A DNA stretch of 64,000 nt from Sepiola atlantica (taxonomy: Eukaryota; Mollusca; Cephalopoda; Sepiida; Sepiolidae): the NCBI GenBank assembly GCA_963556195.1, contig CAUVYP010000262.1, positions 186,001-250,000 on the forward strand, written 5' to 3'. Shown piece by piece: positions 27,197 through 42,017 of the stretch. How positions within the stretch are numbered: the stretch's first letter is position 1; each line of letters opens with the position of its first letter. Below the pieces are notes generated by a model. That model was not told the origin of the DNA. It did not search any database and saw only the letters and a list, made by a program, of their open reading frames with translations. The translations under genes and the position numbers were made by a program.

Positions 27197-30100
27197 TTTA
27201 TTCGAATTGTGCAACGAAACTTTGCAGACAACCGCGGAGACACATTTACTACTGAAGTACCAAGTTTCAGAAGTGCAGCTCTTGAACTGCCGGAGATATG
27301 TCGATACAAACTGAATACGTAAAACATCAACAAAATATAGCGCGTTTTAAAGTTGATATCGCTTTTGTTTATAACTTCCACATTTGTTCGAATTGTGCAA
27401 CGAAACTTTGCAGACAGTCGCGGATAGGCCTTTTCTAGTGAAGTACCAAGTTTAAGAAGTGCAGCTCTAGTACTGCCGGAGATATGTCGATACAAACTGA
27501 ATACGCAAATCATCAAAAAAATTTAGCGCGTTTTAAAGTTGATATCGCTTTTGTTTATAACTTCCACATTTATTCGAATTGTGCAACGAAACTTTGCAGA
27601 CAGTCGCGGAGACACATTTTCCACTGAAGTACCAAGTTTCAGAAGTGCAGCTCTTGTACTGCCGGAGATATGTCGATACAAACTTAATACGCAAAACATC
27701 AACAAAATTTAGCGCGTTTGAAAGTTGATATCGCTTATGATTATAACTTCCACATTTATTCGAATTGTGCAACGAAACTTTGCAGACAGTCGCGGAGACA
27801 CATTTTCTACTGAAGTACCAAGTTTCAGAAGTGCAGCTCTTGTACTGCCGGAGATATGTCGATACAAACTTAATACGTAAAACATTAACAAAATTTAGCG
27901 CGTTTTAAAGTTGATATCGCTTTTGTTTATAACTTCCACATTTATTCGAATTGTGCAACGAAACTTTGCAGACAGTGGCGGATAGGCCTTTTCTAGTGAA
28001 GTACCAAGTTTCAGAAGTGCAGCTCTAGTACTGCCGGAGATATGCCGATACAAACTGAATACGCAAAACATCAACAAAATTTAGCGCGTTTTAAAGTTGA
28101 TATCGCTTTTGATTATAACTTCCACATTTATTCGAATTGTGCAACGAAACTTTGCAGACAGTCGCGGATAGGCCTTTTCTACTGAAGTACCAAGTTAAAG
28201 AAGTGCAGCTCTTGCACTGCCGGATATATGTACATACAAACTGAATACGCAAAACTGCAACAAACTTTAGCGCGTTTTAAAGTTGATATCGCTTTTGTTT
28301 ATAACTTCCACATTTATTCGAATTGTGCAAGGAAACTTTGATGACAGTCGCGGATAGGCCTTTTCTACTGAAGTACCAAGTTTCGGAAGTGCAGCTCTTG
28401 TACTGCTGGAGATATGTCAATACAAACTTAATACGCAAAACATCAACAAAATTTAGCGCGTTTTAAAGTTGATATCGCTTTTGTTTATAACTTCCACATT
28501 TATTCGAATTGTGCAACGAAACTTTGCAGACAACCGCAGAGACACATTTTCCACTGAAGTACCAAGTTTCAGAAGTGCAGCTCTTGTACTGCCGGAGATA
28601 TGTCGATACAAACTGAATACGTAAAACATCAACAAAATTTAGCGCGTTTAAAGTTGATATCGCTTTTGCTTATAACTTCCACATTTGTTCGAATTGTGCA
28701 ACGAAACTTTGCAGACAGTCGCGGATAGGCCTTTTCTAGTGAAGTACCAAGTTTCAGAAGTGCAGCTCTTGTACTGCCGGAGATATGTCGATACAAACTG
28801 AATACGCAAAACATTAAAAACATTTAGCGCGTTTTAATGTTGATATCGCTTTTGTTTATAACTTCCACATTTATTCGAATTGTGCAACGAAACTTTGCAG
28901 ACAGTCTTCGATAGGCCTTTTCTAGTGAAGTACCAAGTTTCAGAAGTGCCGCTCTAGTACTGCCGGAGATATGCCGATACAAACTGAATACGTACAACAT
29001 CAACAAAATTTAGCTCGTTTTAAAGTTGATATCGCTTTTGTTTATAACTTCCACATTTATTCGAATTGTGCAACGAAACTTTGCAGACAGTCGCGGAGAC
29101 ACATTTTCTACTGAAGTACCAAGTTTCAGAGTTGCAGCTCTTGTACTGCCGGAGATATGTCAATACAAACTTAATACGCAAAACATCAACAAAATTTAGC
29201 GCGTTTTAAAGTTGATATCGCTTTTGTTTATAACTTCCACATTTATTCGAATTGTGCAACGAAACTTTGCAGACAACCGCGGAGACACATCCTCTACTGA
29301 AGTACCAAGTTTCAGAAGTGCAGCTCTAGTACTGCCGGAGATATGCCGATACAAACTGAATACGCAAAACATCAACAAAATTAAGCGCGTTTTAAAGTTG
29401 ATACCGCTTTTGATTATAACTTCCACATTTATTCGAATTGTGCAACGAAACTTTGCAGACAGTCGCGGATAGGCCTTTTCTACAGAAGTACCAGGTTTCA
29501 GAAGTGCAGCTCTAGTACTGCCGGAGATATGTCGATACAAACTGAATACGCAAAACATCAACAAAATTTAGCGCGTTTTAAAGTTGATATCGCTTTTGTT
29601 TATAACTTCCACATTTATTCGAATTGGGCAACGAAACTTTGCAGACAACCGCGGAGACACATTTTCTACTGAAGTACCAAGTTTCAGAAGTGCCGCTCTA
29701 GTACTGCCGGAGATATGTCGATACAAACTGAATACGCAAAACATCAACAAAATTTAGCGCGTTTTAAAGTTGATATCGCTTTTGATTATAACTTCCACAT
29801 TTATTCGAATTGTGCAACTAAACTTTGCAGACAGTCGCGGAGACACATTTTCTACTGAAGTACCAAGTTTCAGAAGTGCAGCTCTTGTACTGCCGGAGAT
29901 ATGTCGATACAAACTTAATACGCAAAACATCAACAAAATTTAGCGCGTTTTAAAGTTGATATCGCTTTTGTTTATAACTTCCACATTTATTCGAATTGTG
30001 CAACGAAACTTTGCAGACAGTGGCGGATATGCCTTTTCTAGTGAAGTACCAAGTTTCAGAAGTGCAGCTCTAGTACTGCCGGAGATATGCCGATACAAAC

Positions 30101-33100
30101 TGAATACGCAAAACATCAACAAAATTTAGCGCGTTTTAAGTTGATATCGCTTTTGATTATAACTTCCACATTTATTCGAATTGGGCAACGAAACTTTGCA
30201 GACAACCGCGGAGACACATTTTCTACTGAAGTACCAAGTTTAAGAAGTGCAGCTCTTGCACTGCCGGATATATGTACATACAAACTGAATACGCAAAACT
30301 GCAACAAACTTTAGCGCGTTTTAAAGTTGATATCGCTTTTGTTTATAACTTCCACATTTATTCGAATTGTGCAAGGAAACTTTGCAGACAGTCGCAGAGA
30401 GGCCTTTTCTACTGAAGTACCAAGTTTCAGAAGTGCAGCTCTTGTACTGCCTGAGATATGTCAATACAAACTTAATACGTAAAACATCAACAAAATTTAG
30501 CGCGTTTTAAAGTTGATATCGCTTTTGTTTATAACTTCCACATTTATTCGAATTGTGCAACGAAACTTTGCAGACAACCGCGGAGACACATTTTCTACTG
30601 AAGTACCAAGTTTCAGAAGTGCAGCTCCAATACTGCCGGAGATATGTCGATACAAACTGAATACGTAAAACATCAACAAAATTTAGCGCGTTTTAAAGTT
30701 GATATCGCTTTAGCTTATAACTTCCACATTTGTTCGAATTGTGCAACGAATATTGGCAGACAGTCGCGGATAGGCCTTTTCTAGTGAAGTACCAAGTTTC
30801 AGAAGTGCAGCTAGGGTACTGCCTGAGATATGTCAATACAAACTGAATACGCAAAACATCAAAAAAATTTAGCGCGTTTTAAAGTTGATATCGCTTTTGT
30901 TTATAACTTCCACATTTATTCGAATTGTGCAACGAAACTTTGCAGACAGTCGCGGATAGGCCTTTTCTAGTGTAGTACCAAGTTTCAGAAGTGCCGCTCA
31001 CGTACTGCCGGAGATATGCCGATACAAACTGAATACGTAAAACATCAACAAAATTTAGCGCGTTTTAAAGTTGATATCGCTTTTGTTTATGACTTCCACA
31101 TTTATTCGAATTGTGCAGCGAAACTTTGCAGACAGTCGCGGAGAAACATTTACTACTGAAGTACCAAGTTTCAGAAGTGCAGCTCTAGTACTGCCGGAGA
31201 TATGTCGATACAAACTTCATACGCAAAACATCAACAAAATTTAGCGCGTTTTAAAGTTGATATCGATTTGTTTATAACTTCCACATTTGTTCGAATTGTG
31301 CAACGAAACTTTGCAGACAGTCGCGGAGACACATTTTCTACTGAAGTACGAAGTTTCAGAAGTGCAGCTCTTGTACTGCCGGAGATATGTCGATATAAAC
31401 TTAATACGCAAAACATCAAAAAAATTTAGCGCGTTTTAAAGTTGATATCGCTTTTGTTTATAACTTCCACATTTATTCGAATTGTGCAACGAAACTTTGC
31501 AGACAGTCGCGGATAGGCCTGTTCTAGTGAAGTACCAAGTTTCAGAAGTGCCGCTCTAGTACTGCCGGAGATATGTCGATACAAACTGAATACGCAAAAC
31601 ATCAACAAAATTTAGCGCGTTTTAAAGTTGATATCGCTTTTGTTTATAACTTCCACATTTATTCGAATTGGGCAACGAAACTTTGCAGACAACCGCGGAG
31701 ACACATTTTCTACTGAAGTACCAAGTTTCAGAAGTGCCGCTCTAGTACTGCCGGAGATATGTCGATACAAACTGAATACGCAAAACATCAACAAAATTTA
31801 GCGCGTTTTAAAGTTGATATCGCTTTTGATTATAACTTCCACATTTATTCGAATTGTGCAACGAAACTTTGCATACAGTCGCGGATAGGCCTTTTCTACT
31901 GAAGTACCAAGTATAAGAAGTGCAGCTCTTGCACTGCAGGATATATGTACATACAAACTGATTACGCAAAACTGCAACAAACTTTAGCGCGTTTTAAAGT
32001 TGATATCGCTTTTGTTTATAACTTCCACATTTATTCGAATTGTGCAAGGAAACTTTGCAGACAGTCGCGGATAGGCCTTTTCTACTGAAGTACCAAGTTT
32101 CAGAAGTGCAGCTCTTGTACTGCCGGAGATATGTCAATACAAACTTAATAGGCAAAACATCAACAAAATTTAGCGCGTTTTAAAGTTGATATCGCTTTTG
32201 TTTATAACTTCCACATTTATTCGAATTGTGCAACGAAACTTTGCAGACAACCGCGGAGACACATTTTCTACTGAAGTACCAAGTTTCAGAAGTGCCGCTC
32301 TAGTACTGCCGGAGATATGTCGATACAAACTGAATACGCAAAACATCAACAAAATTTAGCGCGTTTTAAAGTTGATATCGCTTTTGATTATAACTTCCAC
32401 ATTTATTCGAATTGTGCAACGAAACTTTGCAGACAGTCGCGGATAGGCCTTTTCTACTGAAGTACCAAGTTTAAGAAGTGCAGCTCTTGCACTGCCGGAT
32501 ATATGTACATACAAACTGAATACGCAAAACTGCAACAAAATTTAGCGCGTGTTAAAGTTGATATCGCTTTTGTTTATAACTTCCACATTTATTCGAATTG
32601 TGCAAGGAAACTTTGCAGACAGTCGCGGATAGGCCTTTTCTACTGAAGTACCAAGTTTCAGAAGTGCAGCTCTTGTACTGCCGGAGATATGTCAATACAA
32701 ACTTAATACGCAAAACATCAACAAAATTTAGCGCGTTTTAAAGTTGATATCGCTTTTGTTTATAACTTCCACATTTATTCGAATTGTGCAACGAAACTTT
32801 GCAGACAACCGCGGAGACACATTTTCTACTGAAGTACCAAGTTTCAGAAGTGCAGCTCTTGTACTGCCGGAGATATGTCGATACAAACTGAATACGTAAA
32901 ACATCAACAAAATTTAGCGCGTTTTAAAGTTGATATCGCTTTTGATTATAACTTCCACATTTGTTCGAATTGTGCAACGAAACTTTGCAGACAGTCGCGG
33001 ATAGGCCTTTTCTAGTGAAGTACCAAGTTTCAGAAGTGCAGCTCTAGTACTGCCGGAGATATGTCAATACAAACTGAATACGCAAAACATCAAAAAAATT

Positions 33101-33389
33101 TAGCGCGTTTTAAAGTTGATATCGCTTTTGTTTATAACTTCCACATTTATTCGAATTGTGCAACGAAACTTTGCAGACAGTCGCGGATAGGCCTTTTCTA
33201 GTGAAGTACCAAGTTTCAGAAGTGCAGCTCTAGTACTGCCGGAGATATGCCGATACAAACTGAATACGTAAAACATCAACAAAATTTAGCGCGTTTTAAA
33301 GTTGATATCGCTTTTGTTTATGACTTCCACATTTATTCGAATTGTGCAGCGAAACTTTGCAGACAGTCGCGGAGAAACATTTACTACTG

Positions 33390-34725
33390 AAGTACCAAGT
33401 TTCAGAAGTGCCGCTCTAGTACTGCCGGAGATATGTCGATACAAACTGAATACGCAAAACATCAACAAAATTTAGCGCGTTTTAAAGTTGATATCGCTTT
33501 TGATTATAACTTCCACATTTATTCGAATTGTGCAACGAAACTTTGCAGACAGTCGCGGATAGGCCTTTTCTACTGAAGTACCAAGTTTAAGAAGTGCAGC
33601 TCTTGCACTGCCGGATATATGTACATACAAACTGAATACGCAAAACTGCAACAACATTAAGCGCGTTTTAAAGTTGATATCGCTTTTGTTTATAACTTCC
33701 ACATTTATTCGAATTGTGCAAGGAAACTTTGCAGACAGTCGCGGATAGGCCTTTTCTACTGAAGTACCAAGTTTCAGAAGTGCAGCTCTTGTACTGCCGG
33801 AGATATGTCAATACAAACTTAATACGCAAAACATCAACAAAATTTAGCGCGTTTTAAAGTTGATATCGCTTTTGTTTATAACTTCCACATTTATTCGAAT
33901 TGTGCAACGAAACTTTGCAGACAGTCGCGGATAGGCCTTTTCTAGTGAAGTACCAAGTTTCAGAAGTGCCGCTCTAGTACTGCCGGAGATATGCCGATAC
34001 AAACTGAATACGTAAAACATCAACAAAATTTAGCGCGTTTTAAAGTTGATATGTTTTGTTTATGACTTCCACATTTATTCGAATTGTGCAGCGAAACTTT
34101 GCAGACAGTCGCGGAGAAACATTTACTACTGAAGTACCAAGTTTCAGAAGTGCAGCTCTTGTACTGCCGGAGATATGTCGATACAAACTTAATACGCAAA
34201 ACATCAACAAAATTTAGCGCGTTTTAAAGTTGATATCGCTTTTGATTATAACTTCCACATTTATTCGAATTGTGCAACGAAACTTTGCAGACAGTCGCGG
34301 ATAGGCCTTTTCTACTGAAGTACCAAGTTTAGGAAGTGCAGCTCTTGCACTGCCGGATATATGTACATACAAACTGAATACGCAAAACTTCAACAAACTT
34401 TAGCGCGTTTTAAAGTTGATATCGCTTTTGTTTATAACTTCCACATTTATTCGAATTGTGCAAGGAAACTTTGCAGACAGTCGCGGATAGGCCTTTCCTA
34501 CTGAAGTATCAAGTTTCAGAAGTGCAGCTCTTGTACTGCCGGAGATATGTCAATACAAACTTAATACGCAAAACATCAACAAAATTTAGCGCGTTTTAAA
34601 GTTGATATCGCTTTTGTTTATAACTTCCACATTTATTCGAATTGTGCAACGAAACTTTGCAGACAGTCGCGGATAGGCCTTTTCTAGTGAAGTACCAAGT
34701 TTCAGAAGTGCAGCTCTAGTACTGC
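33390..34725. repeat. 2,602-bp-offset higher-order block, copy 1 (about 7 monomers)
   Basis: Matches 35992-37327. The offset is 14 monomers minus 2 bp. The clearest shared markers are a 2-bp deletion giving GATATGTTTTGTTTATGAC (near 34051 and 36653) and AAGTTTAGGAAG in the following L monomer (34331 and 36933). Differences include AACAACATTAAG near 33656 and TTTCCTACTGAAGTATC near 34498. A further relative at 32170-32700 matches 35888-36418 at 3,718 bp. Confidence 0.8.
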
Positions 34726-35991
34726 CGGAGATATGCCGATACAAACTGAATACGTAAAACATCAACAAAATTTAGCGCGTTTTAAAGTTGATATCGCTTT
34801 TGTTTATGACTTCCACATTTATTCGAATTGTGCAGCGAAACTTTGCAGACAGTCGCGGAGAAACATTTACTACTGAAGTACCAAGTTTCAGAAGTGCAGC
34901 TCTTGTACTGCCGGAGATATGTCGATACAAACTTAATACGCAAAACATCAACAAAATTTAGCGCGTTTTAAAGTTGATATCGCTTTTGATTATAACTTCC
35001 ACATTTATTCGAATTGTGCAACGAAACTTTGCAGACAGTCGCGGATAGGCCTTTTCTACTGAAGTACCAAGTTTAAGAAGTGCAGCTCTTGCACTGCCGG
35101 ATATATGTACATACAAACTGAATACGCAAACCTGCAACAAACTTTAGCGCGTTTTAAAGTTGATATCGCTTTTGTTTATAACTTCCACATTTATTCGAAT
35201 TGTGCAAGGAAACTTTGCAGACAGTCGCGGATAGGCCTTTTCTACTGAAGTACCAAGTTTCAGAAGTGCAGCTCTTGTACTGCCGGAGATATGTCAATAC
35301 AAACTGAATACGCAAAACATCAACAAAATTTAGCGCGTTTTAAAGTTGATATCGCTTTTGTTTATAACTTCCACATTTATTCGAATTGTGCAACGAAACT
35401 TTGCAGACAGTCGCGGATAGGCCTTTTCTAGTTAAGTACCAAGTTACAGAAGTGCAGCACTAGTACTTTCCGAGATATGTCAATACAAACTGAATACGCA
35501 AAACATCAAAAAAATTTAGCGCGTTTTAAAGTTGATATCGCTTTTGTTTATAACTTCCACATTTATTCGAATTGTGCAACGAAACTTTGCAGACAGTCGC
35601 GGATAGGCCTTTTCTAGTGAAGTACCAAGTTTCAGAAGTGCCGCTCAAGTACTGCCGGAGATATGCCGATACAAACTGAATACGTAAAACATCAACACAA
35701 TTTAGCGCGTTTTAAAGTTGATATCGCTTTTGTTTATGACTTCCACATTTATTCGAATTGTGCAGCGAAACTTTGCAGACAGTCGCGGAGAAACATTTAC
35801 TACTGAAGTACCAAGTTTCAGAAGTGCAGCTCTTGTACTGCCGGAGATATGTCAATACAAACTTAATACGCAAAACATCAACAAAATTTAGCGCGTTTTA
35901 AAGTTGATATCGCTTTTGTTTATAACTTCCACATTTATTCGAATTGTGCAACGAAACTTTGCAGACAACCGCGGAGACACATTTTCTACTG

Positions 35992-37327
35992 AAGTACCAA
36001 GTTTCAGAAGTGCCGCTCTAGTACTGCCGGAGATATGTCGATACAAACTGAATACGCAAAACATCAACAAAATTTAGCGCGTTTTAAAGTTGATATCGCT
36101 TTTGATTATAACTTCCACATTTATTCGAATTGTGCAACGAAACTTTGCAGACAGTCGCGGATAGGCCTTTTCTACTGAAGTACCAAGTTTAAGAAGTGCA
36201 GCTCTTGCACTGCCGGATATATGTACATACAAACTGAATACGCAAAACTGCAACAAAATTTAGCGCGTTTTAAAGTTGATATCGCTTTTGTTTATAACTT
36301 CCACATTTATTCGAATTGTGCAAGGAAACTTTGCAGACAGTCGCGGATAGGCCTTTTCTAGTGAAGTACCAAGTTTCAGAAGTGCAGCTCTTGTACTGCC
36401 GGAGATATGTCAATACAAACTTAATACGCAAAACATCAACAAAATTTAGCGCGTTTTAAAGTTGATATCGCTTTTGTTTATAACTTCCACATTTATTCGA
36501 ATTGTGCAACGAAACTTTGCAGACAGTCGCGGATAGGCCTTTTCTAGTGAAGTACCAAGTTTCAGAAGTGCCGCTCTAGTACTGCCGGAGATATGCCGAT
36601 ACAAACTGAATACGTAAAACATCAACAAAATTTAGCGCGTTTTAAAGTTGATATGTTTTGTTTATGACTTCCACATTTATTCGAATTGTGCAGCGAAACT
36701 TTGCAGACAGTCGCGGAGAAACATTTACTACTGAAGTACCAAGTTTCAGAAGTGCAGCTCTTGTACTGCCGGAGATATGTCGATACAAACTTAATACGCA
36801 AAACATCAACAAAATTTAGCGCGTTTTAAAGTTGATATCGCTTTTGATTATAACTTCCACATTTATTCGAATTGTGCAACGAAACTTTGCAGACAGTCGC
36901 GGATAGGCCTTTTCTACTGAAGTACCAAGTTTAGGAAGTGCAGCTCTTGCACTGCCGGATATATGTACATACAAACTGAATACGCAAAACTGCAACAAAC
37001 TTTAGCGCGTTTTAAAGTTGATATCGCTTTTGTTTATAACTTCCACATTTATTCGAATTGTGCAAGGAAACTTTGCAGACAGTCGCGGATAGGCCTTTTC
37101 TACTGAAGTACCAAGTTTCAGAAGTGCAGCTCTTGTACTGCCGGAGATATGTCAATACAAACTTAATACGCAAAACATCAACAAAATTTAGCGCGTTTTA
37201 AAGTTGATATCGCTTTTGTTTATAACTTCCACATTTATTCGAATTGTGCAACGAAACTTTGCAGACAGTCGCGGATAGGCCTTTTCTAGTGAAGTACCAA
37301 GTTTCAGAAGTGCAGCTCTAGTACTTC
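35992..37327. repeat. 2,602-bp-offset higher-order block, copy 2
   Basis: Partner of 33390-34725; carries the same 2-bp deletion near 36651 and the same AAGTTTAGGAAG marker. Just beyond it, about 37190-37740 resembles 35332-35882 at 1,858 bp (CTCAAGTAC, ATCAACACAATTTAG), so several exchange events overlap here. Confidence 0.8.
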
Positions 37328-38599
37328 CGGAGATATGTCAATACAAACTGAATACGCAAAACATCAAAAAAATTTAGCGCGTTTTAAAGTTGATATCGCT
37401 TTTGTTTATAACTTCCACATTTATGCGAATTGTGCAACGAAACTTTGCAGACAGTCGCGGATAGGCCTTTTCTAGTGAAGTACCAAGTTTCAGAAGTGCC
37501 GCTCAAGTACTGCCGGAGATATGCCGATACAAACTGAATACGTAAAACATCAACACAATTTAGCGCGTTTTAAAGTTGATATCGCTTTTGTTTATGACTT
37601 CCACATTTATTCGAATTGTGCAGCGAAACTTTGCAGACAGTCGCGGAGAAACATTTACTACTGAAGTACCAAGTTTCAGAAGTGCAGCTCTTGTACTGCC
37701 GGAGATATGTCGATACAAACTTAATACGCAAAACATCAACAAAATTTAGCGCGTTTTAAAGTTTATATCGATTTGTTTATAACTTCCACATTTGTTCGAA
37801 TTGTGCAACGAAACTTTGCAGACAGTCGCGGAGACACATCTTCTACTGAAGTACCAAGTTTCAGAAGTGCAGCTCTTGTACTGCCGGAGATATGTCGATA
37901 CAAACTTAATACGCAAAACATCAACAAAATTTAGCGCGTTTTAAAGTTGATATCGCTTTTGTTTATAACTTCCCCATTTATTCGAATTGTGCAACGAAAC
38001 TTTGCAGACAGTCGCGGATAGGCCTTTTCTAGATAAGTACCAAGTTTCAGAAGTGCAGCTCTAGTACTGCCGGAGATATGTCGATACAAACTGAATACGC
38101 AAAACATCAAAAAAATTTAGCGCGTTTTTAAGTTGATATCGCTTTTGTGTATAACTTCCACATTTATTCGAATTGTGCAACGAAACTTTGCAGACAGTCG
38201 CGGATAGGCCTTTTCTACTGAAGTACCAAGTTTCAGAAGTGCCGCTCTAGTACTGCCGGAGATATGCCGATACAAACTGAATACGTAAAACATCAACAAA
38301 ATTTAGCGCGTTTTAAAGTTGATATCGCTTTTGTTTATGACTTCCACATTTATTCGAATTGTGCAGCGAAACTTTGCAGACAGTCGCGGAGAAACATTTA
38401 CTACTGAAGTACCAAGTTTCAGAAGTGCAGCTATTGTACTGCCGGAGATATGTCGATACAAACTTAATACGCAAAACATCAACAAAATTTAGCGCGTTTT
38501 AAAGTTGATATCGATTTGTTTATAACTTCCACATTTGTTCGAATTGTGCAACGAAACTTTGCAGACAGTCGCGGAGACACATTTTCTACTGAAGTACCA

Positions 38600-39228
38600 A
38601 GTTTCAGAAGTGCAGCTCTTTTACTGCCGGAGATATGTCGATACAAACTTAATACGCAAAACATCAACAAAATTTAGCGCGTTTTAAAGTTGATATCGCT
38701 TTTGTTTATAACTTCCACATTTGTTCGAATTGTGCAACGAAACTTTGCAGACAGTCGCGGATAGGCCTTTTCTAGTGAAGTACCAAGTTTCAGAAGTGCA
38801 GCTCTTGTACTGCCGGAGATATGTCGATACAAACTGAATACGCAAAACATCAAAAAAATTTAGCGCGTTTTAAAGTTGATATCGCTTTTGTTTATAACTT
38901 CCACATTTATTCGAATTGTGCAACGAAACTTTGCAGACAGTCGCGGATAAGCCTTTTCTAGTGAAGTACCAAGTTTCAGAAGTGCCGCTCAAGTACTGCC
39001 GGAGATATGCCGATACAAACTGAATACGTAAAACATCAACAAAATTTAGCGCGTTTTAAAGTTGATATCGCTTTTGTTTATAACTTCCACATTTATTCGA
39101 ATTGAGCAACGAAACTTTGCAGACATTCGCGGAGACACATTTTCTACTGAAGTACAAAGTTTCAGAAGTGCAGCTCTTGTACTGCCGGAGATATGTCGAT
39201 ACAAACTTAATACGCAAAACATCAACAA
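38600..39228. repeat. 2,789-bp-offset block, copy 1
   Basis: Matches 41389-42017, about three monomers. Shared order: a TTGTTCG copy with CTCTTGTAC; a copy with GCCGCTCAAGTAC; then the rare monomer with GAATTGAGCAACG and GACATTCGCGG. The offset is 15 monomers minus the 1-bp deletion near 40597. Confidence 0.75.
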
Positions 39229-41388
39229 AATTTAGCGTGTTTTAAAGTTGATATCGCTTATGATTATAACTTCCACATTTATTCGAATTGTGCAACGAAA
39301 CTTTGCAGACAGTCGCGGAGACACATTTTCTACTGAAGTACCAAGTTTCAGAAGTGCAGCTCTTGTACTGCCTGAGATATGTCGATACAAACTTAATACG
39401 CAAAACATCAACAAAATTTAGCGCGTTTTAAAGTTGATATCGCTTTTGTTTATAACTTCCACATTTATTCGAATTGTGCAACGAAACTTTGCAGACAGTG
39501 GCGGATAGGCCTTTTCTAGTGAAGTACCAAGTTTCAGAAGTGCAGCTCTAGTACTGCCGGAGATATGCCGATACAAACTGAATACGCAAAACATCAACAA
39601 AATTTAGCGCGTTTTAAAGTTGATATCGCTTTTGATTATAACTTCCACATTTATTCGAATTGTGCAACGAAACTTTGCAGACAGTCGCGGATAGGCCTTT
39701 TCTACTGAAGTACCAGGTTTCAGAAGTGCAGCTCTTGTACTGCCGGAGATATGTCGATACAAACTGAATACGCAAAACATCAACAAAATTTAGCGCGTTT
39801 TAAAGTTGATATCGCTTTTGTTTATAACTTCCACATTTATTCGAATTGGGCAACGAAACTTTGCAGACAACCGCGGAGACACATTTTCTACTGAAGTACC
39901 AAGTTTCAGAAGTGCCGCTCTAGTACTGCTGGAGATATGTCGATACAAACTGAATACGCAAAACATCAACAAAATTTAGCGCGTTTTAAAGTTGATATCG
40001 CTTTTGATTATAACTTCCACATTTATTCGAATTGTGCAACGAAACTTTGCAGACAGTCGCGGATAGGCCTTTTCTAGTGAAGTACCAAGTTTCAGAAGTG
40101 CAGCTCTAGTACTGCCGGGGATATGTCGATACAAACTGAATACGCAAAACATCAAAAAAATTTAGAGCGTTTTAAAGTTGATATCGCTTTTGTTTATAAC
40201 TTCCACATTTATTCGAATTGTGCAACGAAACTTTGCAGACAGTCGCGGATAGGCCTTTTCTAGTGAAGTACCAAGTTTCAGAAGTGCCGCTCTCGTACTG
40301 CCGGAGATATGCCGATACAAACTGAATACGTAAAACATCAACAAAATTTAGCGCGTTTTAAAGTTGATATCGCTTTTGTTTATGACTTCCACATTTATTC
40401 GAATTGTGCAGCGAAACTTTGCAGACAGTCGCGGAGAAACATTTACTACTGAAGTACCAAGTTTCAGAAGTGCAGCTCTTGTACTGCCGGAGATATATCG
40501 ATACAAACTTAATACGCAAAACTGCAACAAACTTTAGCGCGTTTTAAAGTTGATATCGCTTTTGTTTATAACTTCCACATTTATTCGAATTGTGCAAGGA
40601 ACTTTGCAGACAGTCGCGGATAGGCCTTTTCTACTGAAGTACCAAGTTTAAGAAGTGCAGCTCTTGCACTGCCGGATATATGTACATACAAACTGAATAC
40701 GCAAAACTGCAACAAACTTTAGCGCGTTTTAAAGTTGATATCGCTTTTGTTTATAACTTCCACATTTATTCGAATTGTGCAAGGAAACTTTGCAGACAGT
40801 CGCGGATAGGCCTTTTCTACTGAAGTACCAAGTTTCAGAAGTGCAGCTCTTGTACTGCCGGAGATATGTCAATACAAACTTAATACGCAAAACATCAACA
40901 AAATTTAGCGCGTTTTAAAGTTGATATCGCTTTTGTTTATAACTTCCACATTTATTCGAATTGTGCAACGAAACTTTGCAGACAACCGCGGAGACACATT
41001 TACTACTGAAGTACCAAGTTTTAGAAGTGCAGCTCTAGTACTGCCGGAGATATGTCGATACAAACTGAATACGTAAAACATCAACAAAATTTAGCGCGTT
41101 TTAAAGTTGATATCGCTTTCGCTTATAACTTCCACATTTGTTCGAATTGTGCAACGAAACTTTGCAGACAGTCGCGGATAGGCCTTTTCTAGTGAAGTAC
41201 CAAGTTTCAGAAGTGCAGCTCTAGTACTGCCGGAGATATGTCGATACAAACTGAATACGCAAAACATCAAAAAAATTTAGAGCGTTTTAAAGTTGATATC
41301 GCTTTTGTTTATAACTTCCACATTTATTCGAATTGTGCAACGAAACTTTGCAGACAGTCGCGGATAGGCCTTTTCTAGTGAAGTACCA

Positions 41389-42017
41389 AGTTTCAGAAGT
41401 GCAGCTCTTGTACTGCCGGAGATATGTCGATACAAACTTAATACGCAAAACATCAACAAAATTTAGCGCGTTTTAAAGTTGATATCGCTTTTGTTTATAA
41501 CTTCCACATTTGTTCGTATTGTGCAACGAAACTTTGCAGACAGTCGCGGATAGGCCTTTTCTAGTGAAGTACCAAGTTTCAGAAGTGCAGCTCTTGTACT
41601 GCCGGAGATATGTCGATACAAACTGAATACGCAAAACATCAAAAAAATTTAGCGCGTTTTAAAGTTGATATCGCTTTTGTTTATAACTTCCACATTTATT
41701 CGAATTGTGCAACGAAACTTTGCAGACAGTCGCGGATAGGCCTTTTCTAGTGAAGTACCAAGTTTCAGAAGTGCCGCTCAAGTACTGCCGGAGATATGCC
41801 GATACAAACTGAATACGTAAAACATCAACAAAATTTAGCGCGTTTTAAAGTTGATATCGCTTTTGTTTATAACTTCCACATTTATTCGAATTGAGCAACG
41901 AAACTTTGCAGACATTCGCGGAGACACATTTTCTACTGAAGTACCAAGTTTCAGAAGTGCAGCTCTTGTACTGCCGGAGATATGTCGATACAAACTTAAT
42001 ACGCAAAACATCAACAA
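41389..42017. repeat. 2,789-bp-offset block, copy 2
   Basis: Partner of 38600-39228. Its last monomer (GAGCAACG, GACATTCGCGG) is also the left parental end of the 3,906-bp duplication beginning at 41895. Confidence 0.75.
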
